From: an uncultured Paracoccaceae bacterium
GTDB lineage: Bacteria > Pseudomonadota > Alphaproteobacteria > Rhodobacterales > Rhodobacteraceae
DNA length: 64,000 nt
Reading direction: 5' to 3'
Assembly: GCA_943787985.1 (NCBI GenBank)
Contig: CALSOO010000004.1
Span: forward strand, 744,001-808,000
The position numbers and the translations under genes are program-made. Each line of letters opens with the position of its first letter. Position 1 is the stretch's first letter. Below the pieces are notes generated by a model. The model had not been told where the DNA came from. It was given only the letters and a program-made list of their open reading frames with translations, and made no database searches. Positions 17,916 through 28,650 of this stretch are shown here, in pieces.

Positions 17916-19280
17916 ATGACACACACGACCCAATTTCCGGCGATGTTAAGAAAACAGTCCGGTCACAAACGACTGGGCCTTTCGCTGCTCGTCGGTGCAA
18001 GCATTGTGCTTGGAGCCTGTACTGAATCCGAAGTGATTTTGCCGGGCAAACGTGAGGCGCTCCGCTCTGACCCTGCTTCCGTCGCGCAAACCGAAGTGGC
18101 ACCGAACCAGTCCAGGGCGATCAGTCTGGGCAACCAAGTGCGCAATGCCGAGTGGTCCCAGGGGGCTGGATCGCCGCAGTTTCGTACGACGCATCCTGCA
18201 CTGGGCACAGCCCTCGCTCCGTTGTGGAGCGCACCGATCGGCAACGGTGACAGCCGCAAATTCCGCATCACAGCTGACCCCGTTGTCGCTGGCGGTAAAA
18301 TATACACGCTGGATTCCGGCACCATCGTAACGGCGACGAACCTGTCCGGCGCACCTGTGTGGACCCGTGATGTGCGTCCGACCCGTGACGGTGAGGGGGA
18401 TGCCACCGGCGGTGGACTGACCGTGTACAATGGCACGTTGTTTGTGTCTTTGGGCTACGGCGAAGTCGCGGCGCTGGATGCCGGCACGGGGGCGGTCAAA
18501 TGGACCCAACAACTCGATGCCACCGGATCAGGGCAGCCGACCGCCTCTGGCAAGTTGCTGTATCTCATGGCGGGCGACGAAACGGGGTGGGCGCTTGATA
18601 TCGACACGGGCCGGATCGCTTGGCAAATCAAAGCCTCCGAGAGTGTTTCGAACGTATTGGGCGCACCAGCGCCGGTTATTGCCGATGATTTGGCGATTTT
18701 TGCTTTTGGATCCGGCGAGATTCAGGCTGTGTTCCGGCGTGGCGGACTGCGCCGCTGGGGCGCGAGCGTTTTCGGGGAACGTCCCGGACGCGCCCTGTCT
18801 AAAGTTGTGGATGTCACAGGCGCTCCAGTTTTGGCCGACGGCGTGTTGTACGCAGGCAACCAAGCGGGGCGGATTGTTGCCGTGAATGCCAGCAGCGGGC
18901 TCAACATCTGGTCTGCGCGCGATGGCTCTGTCGGTCCTGTTTGGCCGGGCGGGGACAGTTTGTTTGCAGTCACAGACACCAACGAGCTTGTGCGCTTGTC
19001 CAAAGCGGACGGCACCCGCATCTGGTCGGCCCCGTTGCCGAACTTTGTCAAAGAAAAACCGCGCCGTCGTTCTGAAGTTTTCGCACACCATGGCCCTGTG
19101 GTAGCGGGTGGACGCGTGATCGTGGCCTCGGGTGACGGGCAATTGCGCAGCTATGATCCGCGTGACGGCTCCCTTGTGGGCAGCGTCGAAATCCCCTCCG
19201 GAGCGACGACCGCACCCGTTGTTGCAGGCAACACACTCTACGTTGTCGGCAGAAACGGGCAACTGCACGCTTTCCGTTGA
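17916..19280 (+). CDS. bamB: BamB-like outer-membrane assembly lipoprotein (PQQ-type beta-propeller)
   Basis: 454 residues from 17916; an in-frame ATG at 17943 is an alternative start that gives a more typical lipoprotein leader. Lipobox LGAC at about residues 32-35. The rest is a repeat of propeller blades with W-containing strands (GAPVWTRDVRP, GAVKWTQQLDA, GRIAWQIKASE, LNIWSARDGS, GTRIWSAPL). It serves in the BAM complex that inserts beta-barrel proteins in the outer membrane. Sits between yfgM-like and der. Confidence 0.87.
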   Translation: MTHTTQFPAMLRKQSGHKRLGLSLLVGASIVLGACTESEVILPGKREALRSDPASVAQTEVAPNQSRAISLGNQVRNAEWSQGAGSPQFRTTHPALGTALAPLWSAPIGNGDSRKFRITADPVVAGGKIYTLDSGTIVTATNLSGAPVWTRDVRPTRDGEGDATGGGLTVYNGTLFVSLGYGEVAALDAGTGAVKWTQQLDATGSGQPTASGKLLYLMAGDETGWALDIDTGRIAWQIKASESVSNVLGAPAPVIADDLAIFAFGSGEIQAVFRRGGLRRWGASVFGERPGRALSKVVDVTGAPVLADGVLYAGNQAGRIVAVNASSGLNIWSARDGSVGPVWPGGDSLFAVTDTNELVRLSKADGTRIWSAPLPNFVKEKPRRRSEVFAHHGPVVAGGRVIVASGDGQLRSYDPRDGSLVGSVEIPSGATTAPVVAGNTLYVVGRNGQLHAFR

Positions 19281-19352
19281 GGACTTTCTAGTCTAAAGGC
19301 TGCTGCCTGAGTCTGGTGCATCGCCGGACAAGCGCAGTATCGGAGCGGACAC

Positions 19353-20810
19353 ATGTCCTTCACCCTCGCCATCGTCGGGCGCCCCAATGTGGGCAAGTCG
19401 ACCCTGTTCAACCGCCTTGTGGGCAAACGTCTGGCTTTGGTCGACGACCAACCCGGTGTGACGCGCGATTTGCGCGAAGGTGCTGCGCGGCTGGCGGATT
19501 TGAAATTTACCGTGATCGACACTGCCGGACTTGAAGAGGCAACGGATGAATCCTTGCAAGGACGGATGCGCAAGCTGACCGAAAAGGCCGTGGATATGGC
19601 CGATATTTGCCTGTTCATGATTGATGCGCGGGCAGGGGTCACGCCAACAGACCAGATTTTTGCGGAAATCCTGCGCAAACGGGCAGCCCACGTGATTTTG
19701 GCCGCCAACAAGGGCGAAGGGTCCGCTGCCGATGCCGGCGTGATTGAAGCCTACTCTTTGGGCCTTGGTGAGCCGATCCGCTTGTCTGCCGAGCACGGCG
19801 AAGGGCTCAACGATCTATATTCCCAATTGCAGCCCCTCGCGGATGCATTCGACTTGAAAGCCGAAGCGGCCAACGACACACCCGAAACGGATGTGACTGT
19901 GGATGAGGACGATCCTGATTTCGTCCCTGTGCCCACCAACGCCAAACCCTTGCAGGTTGCCGTTGTTGGACGTCCGAATGCGGGCAAGTCCACGTTGATC
20001 AACCAAATCCTTGGCGAAGAACGTCTGCTGACCGGCCCTGAAGCGGGGATCACCCGCGACGCAATTTCCCTGCGGATGGAGTGGAACGGGGTGCCTATGC
20101 GCATCTTTGACACCGCTGGAATGCGCAAAAAGGCCAAGGTGCAGGAAAAGCTCGAGAAACTCAGCGTCGGAGATGGCCTGCGTGCGGTGAAATTTGCCGA
20201 AGTTGTCGTCGTGCTCCTCGACGCCGCGATCCCGTTCGAGCAACAAGATTTGCGCATCGCCGACTTGGCCGAACGCGAAGGGCGTGCGGTTATTCTGGCG
20301 GTCAACAAGTGGGACATCGAAGACGACAAACAAGCAAAGCTCAAGGACCTCAAAGAGAGCTTTGAGCGGCTGTTGCCGCAACTGCGCGGCGCCCCGTTGA
20401 TCACAGTGTCTGCGAAAACGGGCCGTGGCCTCGATCGTTTGCACGACGCAATCATGCGTGCCTATGACGTGTGGAACCGCCGTGTGACGACGGCCCACCT
20501 GAACCGTTGGCTCGCTGGCATGGTTGAGGCGCACCCGCCCCCCGCACCGCAAGGCAAGCGCATCAAACTGCGCTACATGACCCAAGCCAAAACGCGTCCA
20601 CCCGGTTTTGTTGTGATGTGTTCACATCCGGACAAAGTGCCCGAAAGCTACAGCCGCTATCTGGTGAACGGTTTGCGCATCGACTTTGACATGCCGGGCT
20701 CGCCAATCCGCCTTTATATGCGTGGGCAAAGCGATGCAAACCCCTACAAGGGGCGCAAAAAGGCACCGCCGTCCAAACTGCGCAAACACACGGACGGTCG
20801 GCGCAAGTAA
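19353..20810 (+). CDS. der: Ribosome-assembly GTPase Der (EngA)
   Basis: 485 residues, usual length. Two tandem GTPase domains: first [18 protein letters not shown] and NKGE (atypical NKxD of domain one), second [23 protein letters not shown] and NKWD. A C-terminal KH-like domain follows (from about residue 375, [20 protein letters not shown]). It acts in 50S subunit maturation. Last gene of the yfgM-bamB-der set, followed by a strong hairpin. Confidence 0.97.
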   Translation: MSFTLAIVGRPNVGKSTLFNRLVGKRLALVDDQPGVTRDLREGAARLADLKFTVIDTAGLEEATDESLQGRMRKLTEKAVDMADICLFMIDARAGVTPTDQIFAEILRKRAAHVILAANKGEGSAADAGVIEAYSLGLGEPIRLSAEHGEGLNDLYSQLQPLADAFDLKAEAANDTPETDVTVDEDDPDFVPVPTNAKPLQVAVVGRPNAGKSTLINQILGEERLLTGPEAGITRDAISLRMEWNGVPMRIFDTAGMRKKAKVQEKLEKLSVGDGLRAVKFAEVVVVLLDAAIPFEQQDLRIADLAEREGRAVILAVNKWDIEDDKQAKLKDLKESFERLLPQLRGAPLITVSAKTGRGLDRLHDAIMRAYDVWNRRVTTAHLNRWLAGMVEAHPPPAPQGKRIKLRYMTQAKTRPPGFVVMCSHPDKVPESYSRYLVNGLRIDFDMPGSPIRLYMRGQSDANPYKGRKKAPPSKLRKHTDGRRK

Positions 20811-20812
20811 CG

Positions 20813-20851
20813 CTTTGCGCGCCTGTGCATTTCAGCGACAGGCGCGCAAAG
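20813..20851. terminator. Hairpin between convergent der and TspO-like gene
   Basis: Perfect 14-bp arms CTTTGCGCGCCTGT (20813-20826) and ACAGGCGCGCAAAG (20838-20851) with an 11-base loop. It overlaps the last codons of the minus-strand gene and lies just after the der stop, so it can act for both directions. There is no long U-tract. Confidence 0.6.
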
Positions 20852-21530
20852 TGGGCCAAGCGAGCAAAGCGGCCCCGAGTATCGCCAAACTTGCAACGCC
20901 GCCAAGCTCAAAACCGTTCTGCACCGCCACGGCCACCAACGCCCAGATCACAGCGATCCCGTAGGTGGGCGCGCGGCGCAAACGCCATTGCACCATGAAT
21001 GCCAGACCGCTGGCCAAGCCGACACAGACCCACGCTGCTGTGGCTTGGGTGGCAAAACCGTATCCTGCTGCCATCAAGCCCAAAGCAACGAAACTGGCGG
21101 CACTCAGCCATCCTGCGTACAGACCGAGTGGCAGGGCGGCCCAAAGCGTATCGGCACGCGGGGTGCGCATCAGCGCGATCAGGGCGGATATCAACATCAC
21201 CCAAATCAGAATGGTCGCCCAAACGGGCGAGCGCACCGCCACAGGCAACCACATGGCGCCCACAGCCATAGACAGGGCCAAAGCCGGGCGCATCGCGGCC
21301 CAATCGACGGCGTCGTGACGGCGCAGCAGCCCAAAGGCCGCCCCGCCCAGCAACCACACATAAATCACGCCCCAGATCGCAAATGCATAGCCTTCGGGCT
21401 GCACCGGCGGGTCAATTTGCGGGATCGGGAACTGGTCGGGATCAAATCCGCCAAACCCCGGCACCCAGAAGGGGCTGAGCACAAAAGCAAGTGTGAGCAA
21501 AACAACAATCAAGGCCGGAGCACGGGACAT
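20832..21530 (-). CDS. TspO/MBR-like polytopic membrane protein
   Basis: 232 residues from ATG 21530 (MSRAPALIVVLL); a further in-frame ATG at 21566 gives 12 more residues but a worse N-terminus. Seven or so hydrophobic segments and a Trp-rich sequence, with the family signature PEGYAFAIWGVIYVWLLGG and later TILIWVMLISALIALM. This is the larger TspO-related type whose role is unknown. Convergent with der, its terminal codons lie in the shared hairpin. Confidence 0.7.
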   Translation of the reverse strand: MSRAPALIVVLLTLAFVLSPFWVPGFGGFDPDQFPIPQIDPPVQPEGYAFAIWGVIYVWLLGGAAFGLLRRHDAVDWAAMRPALALSMAVGAMWLPVAVRSPVWATILIWVMLISALIALMRTPRADTLWAALPLGLYAGWLSAASFVALGLMAAGYGFATQATAAWVCVGLASGLAFMVQWRLRRAPTYGIAVIWALVAVAVQNGFELGGVASLAILGAALLAWPTLRACR

Positions 21531-21634
21531 GGGATGTCTTTCCAAAAATGTAGGGAGAACCAGCATTTACACAGCGCTCCTCTGAGATACACTCCTTAGC
21601 AATACAGCGCGGGAGCGCGGAGGGACACCACACA

Positions 21635-22735
21635 ATGGGCAAAAAGATCGCAGTGTTTTGTGACGGGACGTGGAATTCCGCGGACAACGGGGCGGACACC
21701 AGCGTGCTGAAGTTGAGCAAGCTGGTGGTAAACGACCTGGATTTGGGGCAGCGGGCCAGCTATTTTGCAGGCATCGGCACCCCTGGACGGTTTGATCGCG
21801 GTTTGCGCAAGACTTTGAACAAATGGGGCGGTGGCGCGTTTGGCTGGGGCTTGGATGGCAAGGTCAAAGAGGCATATCAATACGTGGCGATGATGTACCA
21901 ACCGGGCGACGAAATTTATCTGTTCGGCTTTTCACGCGGGGCCTACACGGCACGTTCTGTGGCGGGGATGATCCGCAAATGCGGGATCGTCAAAGACCTG
22001 TCTTCGGACGGGATCAACGCGGCGTTCAAGCTTTACCGCAAGACGGGCGCGCGCAACGCCCCCGACACGGATCACATCATGGCCGAACGTCGGGCGCTGT
22101 CTCCGCATTTCGCAACTTCGCAAAAGGATATGGATGCGCGCGCGGCGCCCGCAGATCTGGTGAAAATCGCTTACATGGGAGTGTTTGACACAGTGGGCGC
22201 GCGCGGCATGCCCCCTTCGATTCTTGGGCCCGTGGCCACGATCTGGAACCGCCAGTATGCCTTTCACGACATGGTGCTCACCCGCCTTGTCCAAAGCGCG
22301 CGCCACGCGATGGCATTGGATGAACGTCGCCCCACATTCAAACCTGCGCCGTGGGACAATCTGGACGACGCACACGGCAAACCGGGGCTCAACGGTAGCG
22401 ACACATCCGACGGGCGGCTTTACCAGCAAAAGTGGTTTGTCGGGACCCATTCCATTGTCGGGGGCAGTGACGCCGATGCCCAGGCCTTGTGCACTTGCCC
22501 GATGGCATGGGTGCTGGCAGGGGCCCCCGACTTACTGCGCAAGGAGGGGGAGGATTTTCCAAAAGTCGCCGCCGACCCCAACATCGACGCGGCGGGCATT
22601 GATCACCGATGGAATATGTTCAAACGCTGGCGGCGTGGACCGACCCAAAAGTGGGAGATCGACAAATCTGTACACACGCGTCTGCAAGCGCGCCCCGATT
22701 ACCGCCCCAAAAGCCTGAAACGGTTTTTGCCTTAA
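21635..22735 (+). CDS. DUF2235 alpha/beta-hydrolase (Tle1-related putative phospholipase)
   Basis: 366 residues. The N-terminus KKIAVFCDGTWNSADNG and the nucleophile elbow FGFSRGAYTARSVAGMI define DUF2235; an Asp-containing GVFDTVGARGMP block follows, and a late His (FVGTHSIVGGSD) completes a likely Ser-Asp-His triad. Some members are type VI secretion lipase effectors, but there is no T6SS or immunity gene here and the gene is isolated, so a housekeeping cytosolic role is equally possible. Its TAA overlaps the TAA of the convergent gene in TTAA. Confidence 0.85.
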   Translation: MGKKIAVFCDGTWNSADNGADTSVLKLSKLVVNDLDLGQRASYFAGIGTPGRFDRGLRKTLNKWGGGAFGWGLDGKVKEAYQYVAMMYQPGDEIYLFGFSRGAYTARSVAGMIRKCGIVKDLSSDGINAAFKLYRKTGARNAPDTDHIMAERRALSPHFATSQKDMDARAAPADLVKIAYMGVFDTVGARGMPPSILGPVATIWNRQYAFHDMVLTRLVQSARHAMALDERRPTFKPAPWDNLDDAHGKPGLNGSDTSDGRLYQQKWFVGTHSIVGGSDADAQALCTCPMAWVLAGAPDLLRKEGEDFPKVAADPNIDAAGIDHRWNMFKRWRRGPTQKWEIDKSVHTRLQARPDYRPKSLKRFLP

Positions 22736-23535
22736 GGCAGACGCCCAAATTCGGTTTGACGCCAGCACGCCTCCGGACGCGCGTGGCTGCGTGGCACTGC
22801 ACAGGCTTTAAAGGCATCTTCCCAGTCCTGTTCGTTTTCAAAACGGATCCTGATCCCTGGTGGGCAAATGTGATGATACCTGGATCCACCCGTGACCAGA
22901 TACGTTGACGTCGGGCGTGATAGCGCTTGTTGGGAAAGAGCCTTTAGCGAGAATTTCCCAAATTCGAAAAGGTCCAAAGGGGGCCGCCCGTCCATCGTGA
23001 AAAACGGCCCGTAGGCACTGTCGCGAAACGCGACTTGATAGGTGATGTTTTGTGATGAAAACGGTATCCATGTTTCCCCGTCCAGCACGTGGCCTTCAAA
23101 CTTCAAAACATTGTGAAAGCTGTGCGTTGAGGTGCCGACCAGTGGCGCATTTTCACGGTCATACCAGTCGCCGAGCATTCCATACATCTTGTCGATGTCA
23201 TGAAAACGGGCTTTGTCCTGCGCACGGATCAGGGAAAAGCGCCCCATGAACAAGATTTCGCCGTCCTTTAACGTGTCTCGCAACTTTGCAAACGTGCCTG
23301 CGTGATAATACTGCGCAGATTGGGCGGGTGTCATAAGGCTATATCTGTCAGGGGACAACTCAGGCAAGGCGTGAGGGTTGGGGGCGCCCGTCCAGACGAA
23401 AGGGCCCACCAAGACCATCTGCTCTTTTTGCGTATCAAACACGGCCTCGGCAGGCGTAACGCAACTCCAAGCCAACGCCTCGCCGCCCGACAAGCAGCAA
23501 AGCACCAGACATGCCCTTTTAAGCCAGCGCACCAT
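22732..23535 (-). CDS. Exported protein of unknown function
   Basis: 267 residues from the ATG at 23535. A signal peptide ([20 protein letters not shown], about residues 4-23) precedes a soluble domain with several Cys ([31 protein letters not shown]) that could form disulfides in the periplasm. I do not recognise a family. It starts within the last codons of serS (about 17-base overlap), so it may be co-transcribed with serS. Confidence 0.65.
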   Translation of the reverse strand: MVRWLKRACLVLCCLSGGEALAWSCVTPAEAVFDTQKEQMVLVGPFVWTGAPNPHALPELSPDRYSLMTPAQSAQYYHAGTFAKLRDTLKDGEILFMGRFSLIRAQDKARFHDIDKMYGMLGDWYDRENAPLVGTSTHSFHNVLKFEGHVLDGETWIPFSSQNITYQVAFRDSAYGPFFTMDGRPPLDLFEFGKFSLKALSQQALSRPTSTYLVTGGSRYHHICPPGIRIRFENEQDWEDAFKACAVPRSHARPEACWRQTEFGRLP

Positions 23536-24811
23536 CAACGCCGATCACTGTTTTGCCGCCCAGATACGGGGCCAGAACATCCGGCAAGACCACAGAACCG
23601 TCGGCCTGCTGGCCATTTTCCAGCACCGCAATCAGGCAGCGCCCGACCGCCAGACCGGAACCGTTCAGCGTGTGCACGAACTGTGGCTTGCCGCCATCCG
23701 CAGGCTTGTAGCGGGCATTCATGCGGCGGGCCTGAAAGGCACCCGTGGTGGAAACACTGGAAATCTCGCGGTACGCGTTTTGTCCGGGCAACCACGCTTC
23801 GATGTCATAGGTGCGGCGTGCGCCAAAACCCATGTCGCCGGTGCACAACAGAACTGTGCGATAGGGCACGTTCAGACGCTCCAACAGGTCCTCGGCGCAC
23901 CGCAACATGCGCTTTTGCTCGGCGTCGCTGTCGTCGGGCAGGGTGACGGAAACCATCTCGACCTTCTCGAACTGGTGTTGGCGCAGCATGCCAGAGGTGT
24001 CACGCCCCGCCGATCCCGCCTCGGAGCGGAAGCACAATGTGTGGGCGGTCATGCGCAAGGGCAGGGCGCTTTCGTCCAACACGTCGCCAGACACCGAATA
24101 GGTCAACGTGACTTCGGAGGTCGGGATCAACCACCAGCCATTGGTGGTCTGATAGCTGTCATCGCCGAACTTTGGCAATTTGTCTGTGCCATACATCGCC
24201 TCGTCGCGGACCAAAACGGGGGTCATGTGTTCGACCAACCCGTTCTCGTCCACATGGGTGTCGACCATAAACTGGGCCAAGGCGCGGTGCACGCGCGCGA
24301 CCGCGCCGCGCAACATCACAAAACGGGCGCCTGAAATCTTGGCGGCCGTTTCAAAATCCATCGCAGTGGCCACGGCGGCGATCTCGAAATGCTCTTTGGG
24401 GGAGAAATCGAAAGCCTTTGGGGTGCCCCACGTCGAGACCTCCACATTGTCAGTCTCGTCCGCCCCCTCAGGCACATCATCGGCAGGCAGGTTGGGAATA
24501 CGGGCAAGGGCGTCGCTCAACTGCGCATCGAGGGCATCGGCCTCCTGACGCATGGCGGCCACTTCGGCCTTTTTCTCACCGACAAGGGCGCGCAGACGTT
24601 CAAATTCGGCGTCATCCCCTTTGGCCTTGGCGGCCCCGACGAGTTTGGAGGCCTTGTTCTGCTCGGCCTGCGCATTTTCGGCCGCCGAAATGGTGCCACG
24701 GCGGGACTCGTCCAACGCGAGCAAGCCCGAGGACAATGGCGCATCCCCGCGCCGCGCAAGGGCGGCATCAAAAGCGGCAGGGTTTTCGCGGATCGCTTTG
24801 ATATCATGCAT
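23519..24811 (-). CDS. serS: Seryl-tRNA synthetase
   Basis: 430 residues, full length. N-terminal coiled-coil arm for tRNA-Ser (about residues 28-100) then the class II core: motif 2 [20 protein letters not shown] with HQFEKVEM, and motif 3 near the C-terminus ([18 protein letters not shown]). It charges tRNA-Ser in the cytosol. Stands alone apart from the overlapping exported-protein gene downstream. Confidence 0.97.
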   Translation of the reverse strand: MHDIKAIRENPAAFDAALARRGDAPLSSGLLALDESRRGTISAAENAQAEQNKASKLVGAAKAKGDDAEFERLRALVGEKKAEVAAMRQEADALDAQLSDALARIPNLPADDVPEGADETDNVEVSTWGTPKAFDFSPKEHFEIAAVATAMDFETAAKISGARFVMLRGAVARVHRALAQFMVDTHVDENGLVEHMTPVLVRDEAMYGTDKLPKFGDDSYQTTNGWWLIPTSEVTLTYSVSGDVLDESALPLRMTAHTLCFRSEAGSAGRDTSGMLRQHQFEKVEMVSVTLPDDSDAEQKRMLRCAEDLLERLNVPYRTVLLCTGDMGFGARRTYDIEAWLPGQNAYREISSVSTTGAFQARRMNARYKPADGGKPQFVHTLNGSGLAVGRCLIAVLENGQQADGSVVLPDVLAPYLGGKTVIGVDGALA

Positions 24812-24894
24812 GGGGTCGGTCCTTGGGTTTGAGTCGTTTCGCGTGCCTTATGCCCGATTGGAACAGGGTGGGCTAGATGTGGTTGATGCGGGGT

Positions 24895-26415
24895 TTATTC
24901 GGGGGTGATTGGTTTTTGCCCTAGCGAAACTTGATAGGCATGCCACCGTTTATGGAAAGCTGCTTGGCTCAACTTTCGCTTTGCCCAGTTTTTTGGCCAA
25001 CTAGGGAGGCTTGGACCTACTGCGCCGGGGAGAATTACACTCGCATCTCCGAACATCTGTGAAAGTTGCTGAGGTTGTACGTGCAATTGAGATAGGTCCG
25101 AATTTCTGACTGCGGCACCTCTGAAATTTGCGCCATTCAGCGAAGTACCTCTCCCAAAAGTAGTTTGGGATAGATCCGCGCCGCTAAAATTGGTTTGCTG
25201 AGCGATAACATCATAAAACTTTGCTCCATGAAGCATTGCGCCTTCAAGGTCAGCGGCAACAAGATTGCTCCCTACAAAAGTTACATGAACAAAATTCGAG
25301 TTTTGCAAATTTGAACCCTGAAAAATGGCCTTTTCACATTTGGTTCCATTGAAGTCCGCACCGCTTAAATCGGAAGCAATAAACGCAGTTCCATTGAGGT
25401 TTGCGTTTCGGAACACTGCTCCGGTTAAGTTGGAGGTCATGGCCCCACGTTTACTAGCACAGAAAGTTGCTTGCTCTAACCTAGAGCGTTCAAATGTTGC
25501 GTGTTGAAAATTTCCGTTTCTTATGGATATACCGCGCAAGCAAGTCCAACTCAAGTTTAGCCGATAGCCAAAATCTTCACTATGCGACGTAGCTGCACGC
25601 TCGATGTCAATTTGAAATTTGTTTCTTCGTCCAATGACTTCAATCGCAATTTGAATATCAAGCCTTGGGGGAGGCACGTCTGTCGCTCGCTCGTAATGAT
25701 GCGTTCGCTTTCTGTTAGAGTTCTCAGTCCCCAAAGATGGCAAATTGACAGTGACTATCTCAGTAGGAATATCTCCGACGCCACGAGCTGGTGCGTTTTC
25801 TCGTATATAGGCACATAGAATTTCCATGATCTGGATATGGTCGCGGCTGCTGTCTTGTGCGATACGTTCGAGTGCGTAGATCGCACCGATGCGTACCTCT
25901 GGGTCTGGAACAGTGCGTTCTCCCTCAGTGTCTTTGATGGTTTTTTCTGCCCCAAGCCTTTCCACTGCTTTTGTGATACGATCAGTAATCAACCCTTCGG
26001 ATGCCGTCTTGGTCTGCTTTCTGGTCAGGGACAAACGAATGATTGTAAAAGGGAACGCAATCACAGCGCCAAAGGTGGCGGTGAGGGCCGTGAGCTTGAC
26101 CAAAGACAGTCGCCAGTCGAGAAGTGTTTCCGTCACAGGGAAGACCGCGTAGGAGATCACAGCCCAGATTTGCCACAAAAGCCCGATAAACAGCAGGCCA
26201 GCCAAAGTTGTCCACAACAGGGCAACGCCAACAAACAAGGGGGTCGGCAGCGCTTTGAACCCGAAGGTTTGTTGCAATTTGGGCAAAGGCGACTTTGTAT
26301 CGCTGCGCGGCAGGAGTGCGAAAACCGCAGCAGATGCTATAAAAAGCCCAAAGATCAGGACGATGCCCCAAAACGGGCGCGCGGAAAATTCAAATACTAT
26401 CTGGTCCAAAGTCAA
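24895..26415 (-). CDS. Membrane-anchored pentapeptide-repeat protein
   Basis: 506 residues. Three or four N-terminal membrane segments (about 15-38, 56-82, 108-130) precede a soluble region and then about 30 pentapeptide units of the A(D/N)LXX type from about residue 300 to 450 (for example LTGAVFRNANLNGTAF, SDLSGADFNG, SNLVAADLEGAMLHG). Such repeats form a right-handed beta-helix. The sequence is AT-richer than its neighbours, suggesting acquired DNA. Role unknown; the family is used for scaffolding or protection of targets. Confidence 0.8.
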   Translation of the reverse strand: MTLDQIVFEFSARPFWGIVLIFGLFIASAAVFALLPRSDTKSPLPKLQQTFGFKALPTPLFVGVALLWTTLAGLLFIGLLWQIWAVISYAVFPVTETLLDWRLSLVKLTALTATFGAVIAFPFTIIRLSLTRKQTKTASEGLITDRITKAVERLGAEKTIKDTEGERTVPDPEVRIGAIYALERIAQDSSRDHIQIMEILCAYIRENAPARGVGDIPTEIVTVNLPSLGTENSNRKRTHHYERATDVPPPRLDIQIAIEVIGRRNKFQIDIERAATSHSEDFGYRLNLSWTCLRGISIRNGNFQHATFERSRLEQATFCASKRGAMTSNLTGAVFRNANLNGTAFIASDLSGADFNGTKCEKAIFQGSNLQNSNFVHVTFVGSNLVAADLEGAMLHGAKFYDVIAQQTNFSGADLSQTTFGRGTSLNGANFRGAAVRNSDLSQLHVQPQQLSQMFGDASVILPGAVGPSLPSWPKNWAKRKLSQAAFHKRWHAYQVSLGQKPITPE

Positions 26416-26650
26416 TTCACCCGTCGTTCTATAGGATCTCTACCACACATGTGTGCGCCACCATGGCGCGCATTTTTGCGCGCGCCAACCCTCAATCCTG
26501 TTCGCTAGGGGGGCGCGTGGTTTCTGCACAGCGGCCATAGGTTTTGCTGCCACCGCAAATACCCGCCCAACGCGCCTTGCAAACCCCCAACACAGACCAT
26601 AGGTTCTGCAAAATTCGCGCCCACTGCGCGCTACAACAAGGACATCACCC

Positions 26651-26929
26651 ATGGACGCATTTGGCCAGTTTATTCCGCTCATTCTGATCTTCGGGATCAT
26701 GTATTTTTTGCTCATCCGCCCTCAGCAAAAGAAGGTCAAAGAGCACGCCGCGATGGTTTCGGCGTTGCGCCGTGGTGATCAGGTTGTGACTCAGGGTGGC
26801 TTGATCGGCAAAGTCGTAAAAGTCAAAGATGACAACGAGGTAGAGGTCGAAGTTGCAGACGGTGTCAAAGTCCGTGTGGTTCAGAACACCATCGTGACCG
26901 TCCTGTCCAAGACCGAGCCGGCCAAATAA
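26651..26929 (+). CDS. yajC: Preprotein translocase subunit YajC
   Basis: 92 residues, usual length. One membrane segment (FIPLILIFGIMYFLLIRPQQ) followed by the conserved QKKVKEHAAMVSALRRGDQV and the small cytosolic domain. It is an accessory of the SecDF complex at the SecYEG channel. Leads the operon yajC-secD-secF. Confidence 0.95.
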   Translation: MDAFGQFIPLILIFGIMYFLLIRPQQKKVKEHAAMVSALRRGDQVVTQGGLIGKVVKVKDDNEVEVEVADGVKVRVVQNTIVTVLSKTEPAK

Positions 26930-26974
26930 TCCTGCCTTTGTGCACTTTCCCTAACCCTCTGACGGGACACTAAA

Positions 26975-28649
26975 ATGCTGCAATTTGACGGTTGGAAACG
27001 CATGCTGATCTGGGCGGTTTGCCTGTTCGGATTGGTTATGGCCGCCCCAAACGGCTTTTACACCCGCGTCGAGCAACACAACGACGCGGTCCAAGCCATT
27101 GAAATCGGGGAAGATACCCCCGAGCAGCAAGCCCTCAAGGCGCAGTGGCCGGACTATTTGCCGTCCAGTTTGGTGAACCTTGGTCTTGACCTTCGCGGCG
27201 GTGCGCATCTGCTCGCCGAGGTCAAGGTGGAGGATGTGTACACATCCCGCATGGACGCCGCGTGGCCTGAAATCCGCGATGCGTTGCGCCCCGAGCGCGC
27301 CACGATCGGCACCATCCGCAAGCAGCCATCCCCAGCGGATGAGGTGCGCGTCAAGATCGGCAACCCCGACAGCATGCCACAGGCTCTGGCGATTGTGCGT
27401 GACTTGGCCCGTCCTGTGCAGTCCCTGACAGGTGTCGGCGCCAACGACATTGATGTTTCCGCGGTCGGCGACACGATTTTTGTGGCCCTGTCCGACGCCG
27501 AAAAGACGGCAACGGACGAACGCACAATGCAGCAGTCCCTCGAGATTGTGCGCCGCCGTATTGACGAGGTGGGCACCCGCGAACCCACCATCCAGCGTCA
27601 GGGGACGGATCGTATCCTGATTCAGGTGCCCGGCATCGGGTCGGCGGCTGAACTCAAAGCGATTATCGGCACCACGGCCCGCCTCACCTTCAACCCTGTT
27701 GTGAACGTCACCGGTGATGCAAACGCCAATGCCGGAATTGGCAACATGCTTTTGGCCTCCATCGACACGCCGGGCCAGTTTTTCATTGTCGAAGCCGCGC
27801 CTGTCGTGTCGGGCGAGGACTTGGTTGATGCGCAGCCAGCCTTTGACCAGAACGGTCGGCCTGCGGTTTCAATTTTCGCTTCAATCCGACAGCCGGCGCG
27901 CGACCGCTTTGGCGATTACACGGCCGACAACATCGGCAGTCCCTTTGCCATTGTCCTCGACAGCGAGGTCGATTGCTGCGCCCCGTCGATCCAAAGTCCC
28001 ACATTCCGGGCGGATCGGGCATCATCACGGGCAACTTCACGGTCGAAGAGATCCACCAACACTCGCGGTGTTGCTGCGCGCGGGCGCCTTGCCTGCGGGA
28101 CTGGAATTCCTCGAAGAACGCACCATCGGACCAGATCTGGGCGCGGACAGTATCAAAGCCGGGCAAGTGGCCTGCATCGTGGCCTTTGCGGCTGTGCTGA
28201 TCTTTATGTTCCTCAGCTATGGCACATTCGGCATTTTCGCTAATATCGCGCTGATCATTAACGTTGGCCTGATCTTTGGATTGCTCAGCATGGTGGGTGC
28301 GACGCTGACCTTGCCCGGTATTGCGGGCATCGTTTTGACCATCGGTATGGCGGTGGACGCTAATGTACTGGTGTTTGAGCGGATCCGCGAAGAGCTGAAG
28401 TCGTCAAAAGGACCCGCGCGTGCAATTGATCTCGGCTATGAAAAAGCGCTGAGCGCGATTATAGACGCGAACTTCACAACGTTTATCACGGCCGTGATCC
28501 TCTTCGTTATGGGGTCTGGCCCTGTGCGCGGCTTTGCGATCACGCTTGGCTTTGGCATTCTCACATCGGTTTTTACCGCCATCTTCGTCACGCGTTTGAT
28601 TGTTGTGATGTGGTTTGAACGTAAACGCCCCAAAACACTGGAGGTGTGA
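26975..28649 (+). pseudogene. secD: Protein-export membrane protein SecD, with clustered frameshifts
   Basis: Three frames together give a normal SecD: TM1 (MLIWAVCLFGLVMAAPNGFY), the D1 motif LGLDLRGGAHLLAEV, the periplasmic P1 region, then LEFLEERTIGPDLGADSI and the TM2-TM6 block with GMAVDANVLVFERIREE. Frames change between about 27970 and 28000 and again at 28055-28070. Comparison with the expected protein (EVI.APVIQSHIPGGSG and VEESTNLAVLLR) fits about seven extra single bases, mostly C, and no losses. Because SecDF is important for export, these look like sequence errors, but a truly broken gene is possible. Followed after one base by secF. Confidence 0.88.
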
Positions 28650-28650
28650 G

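Noticed and set aside
21635..22735. DUF2235 gene as a type VI secretion lipase effector
   Set aside because: There is no VgrG, PAAR, immunity or other T6SS gene in the window, so the effector role is unsupported.
23302..24334. Long plus-strand frames opposite serS
   Set aside because: Shadows of serS on the opposite strand; no ribosome sites or domains.
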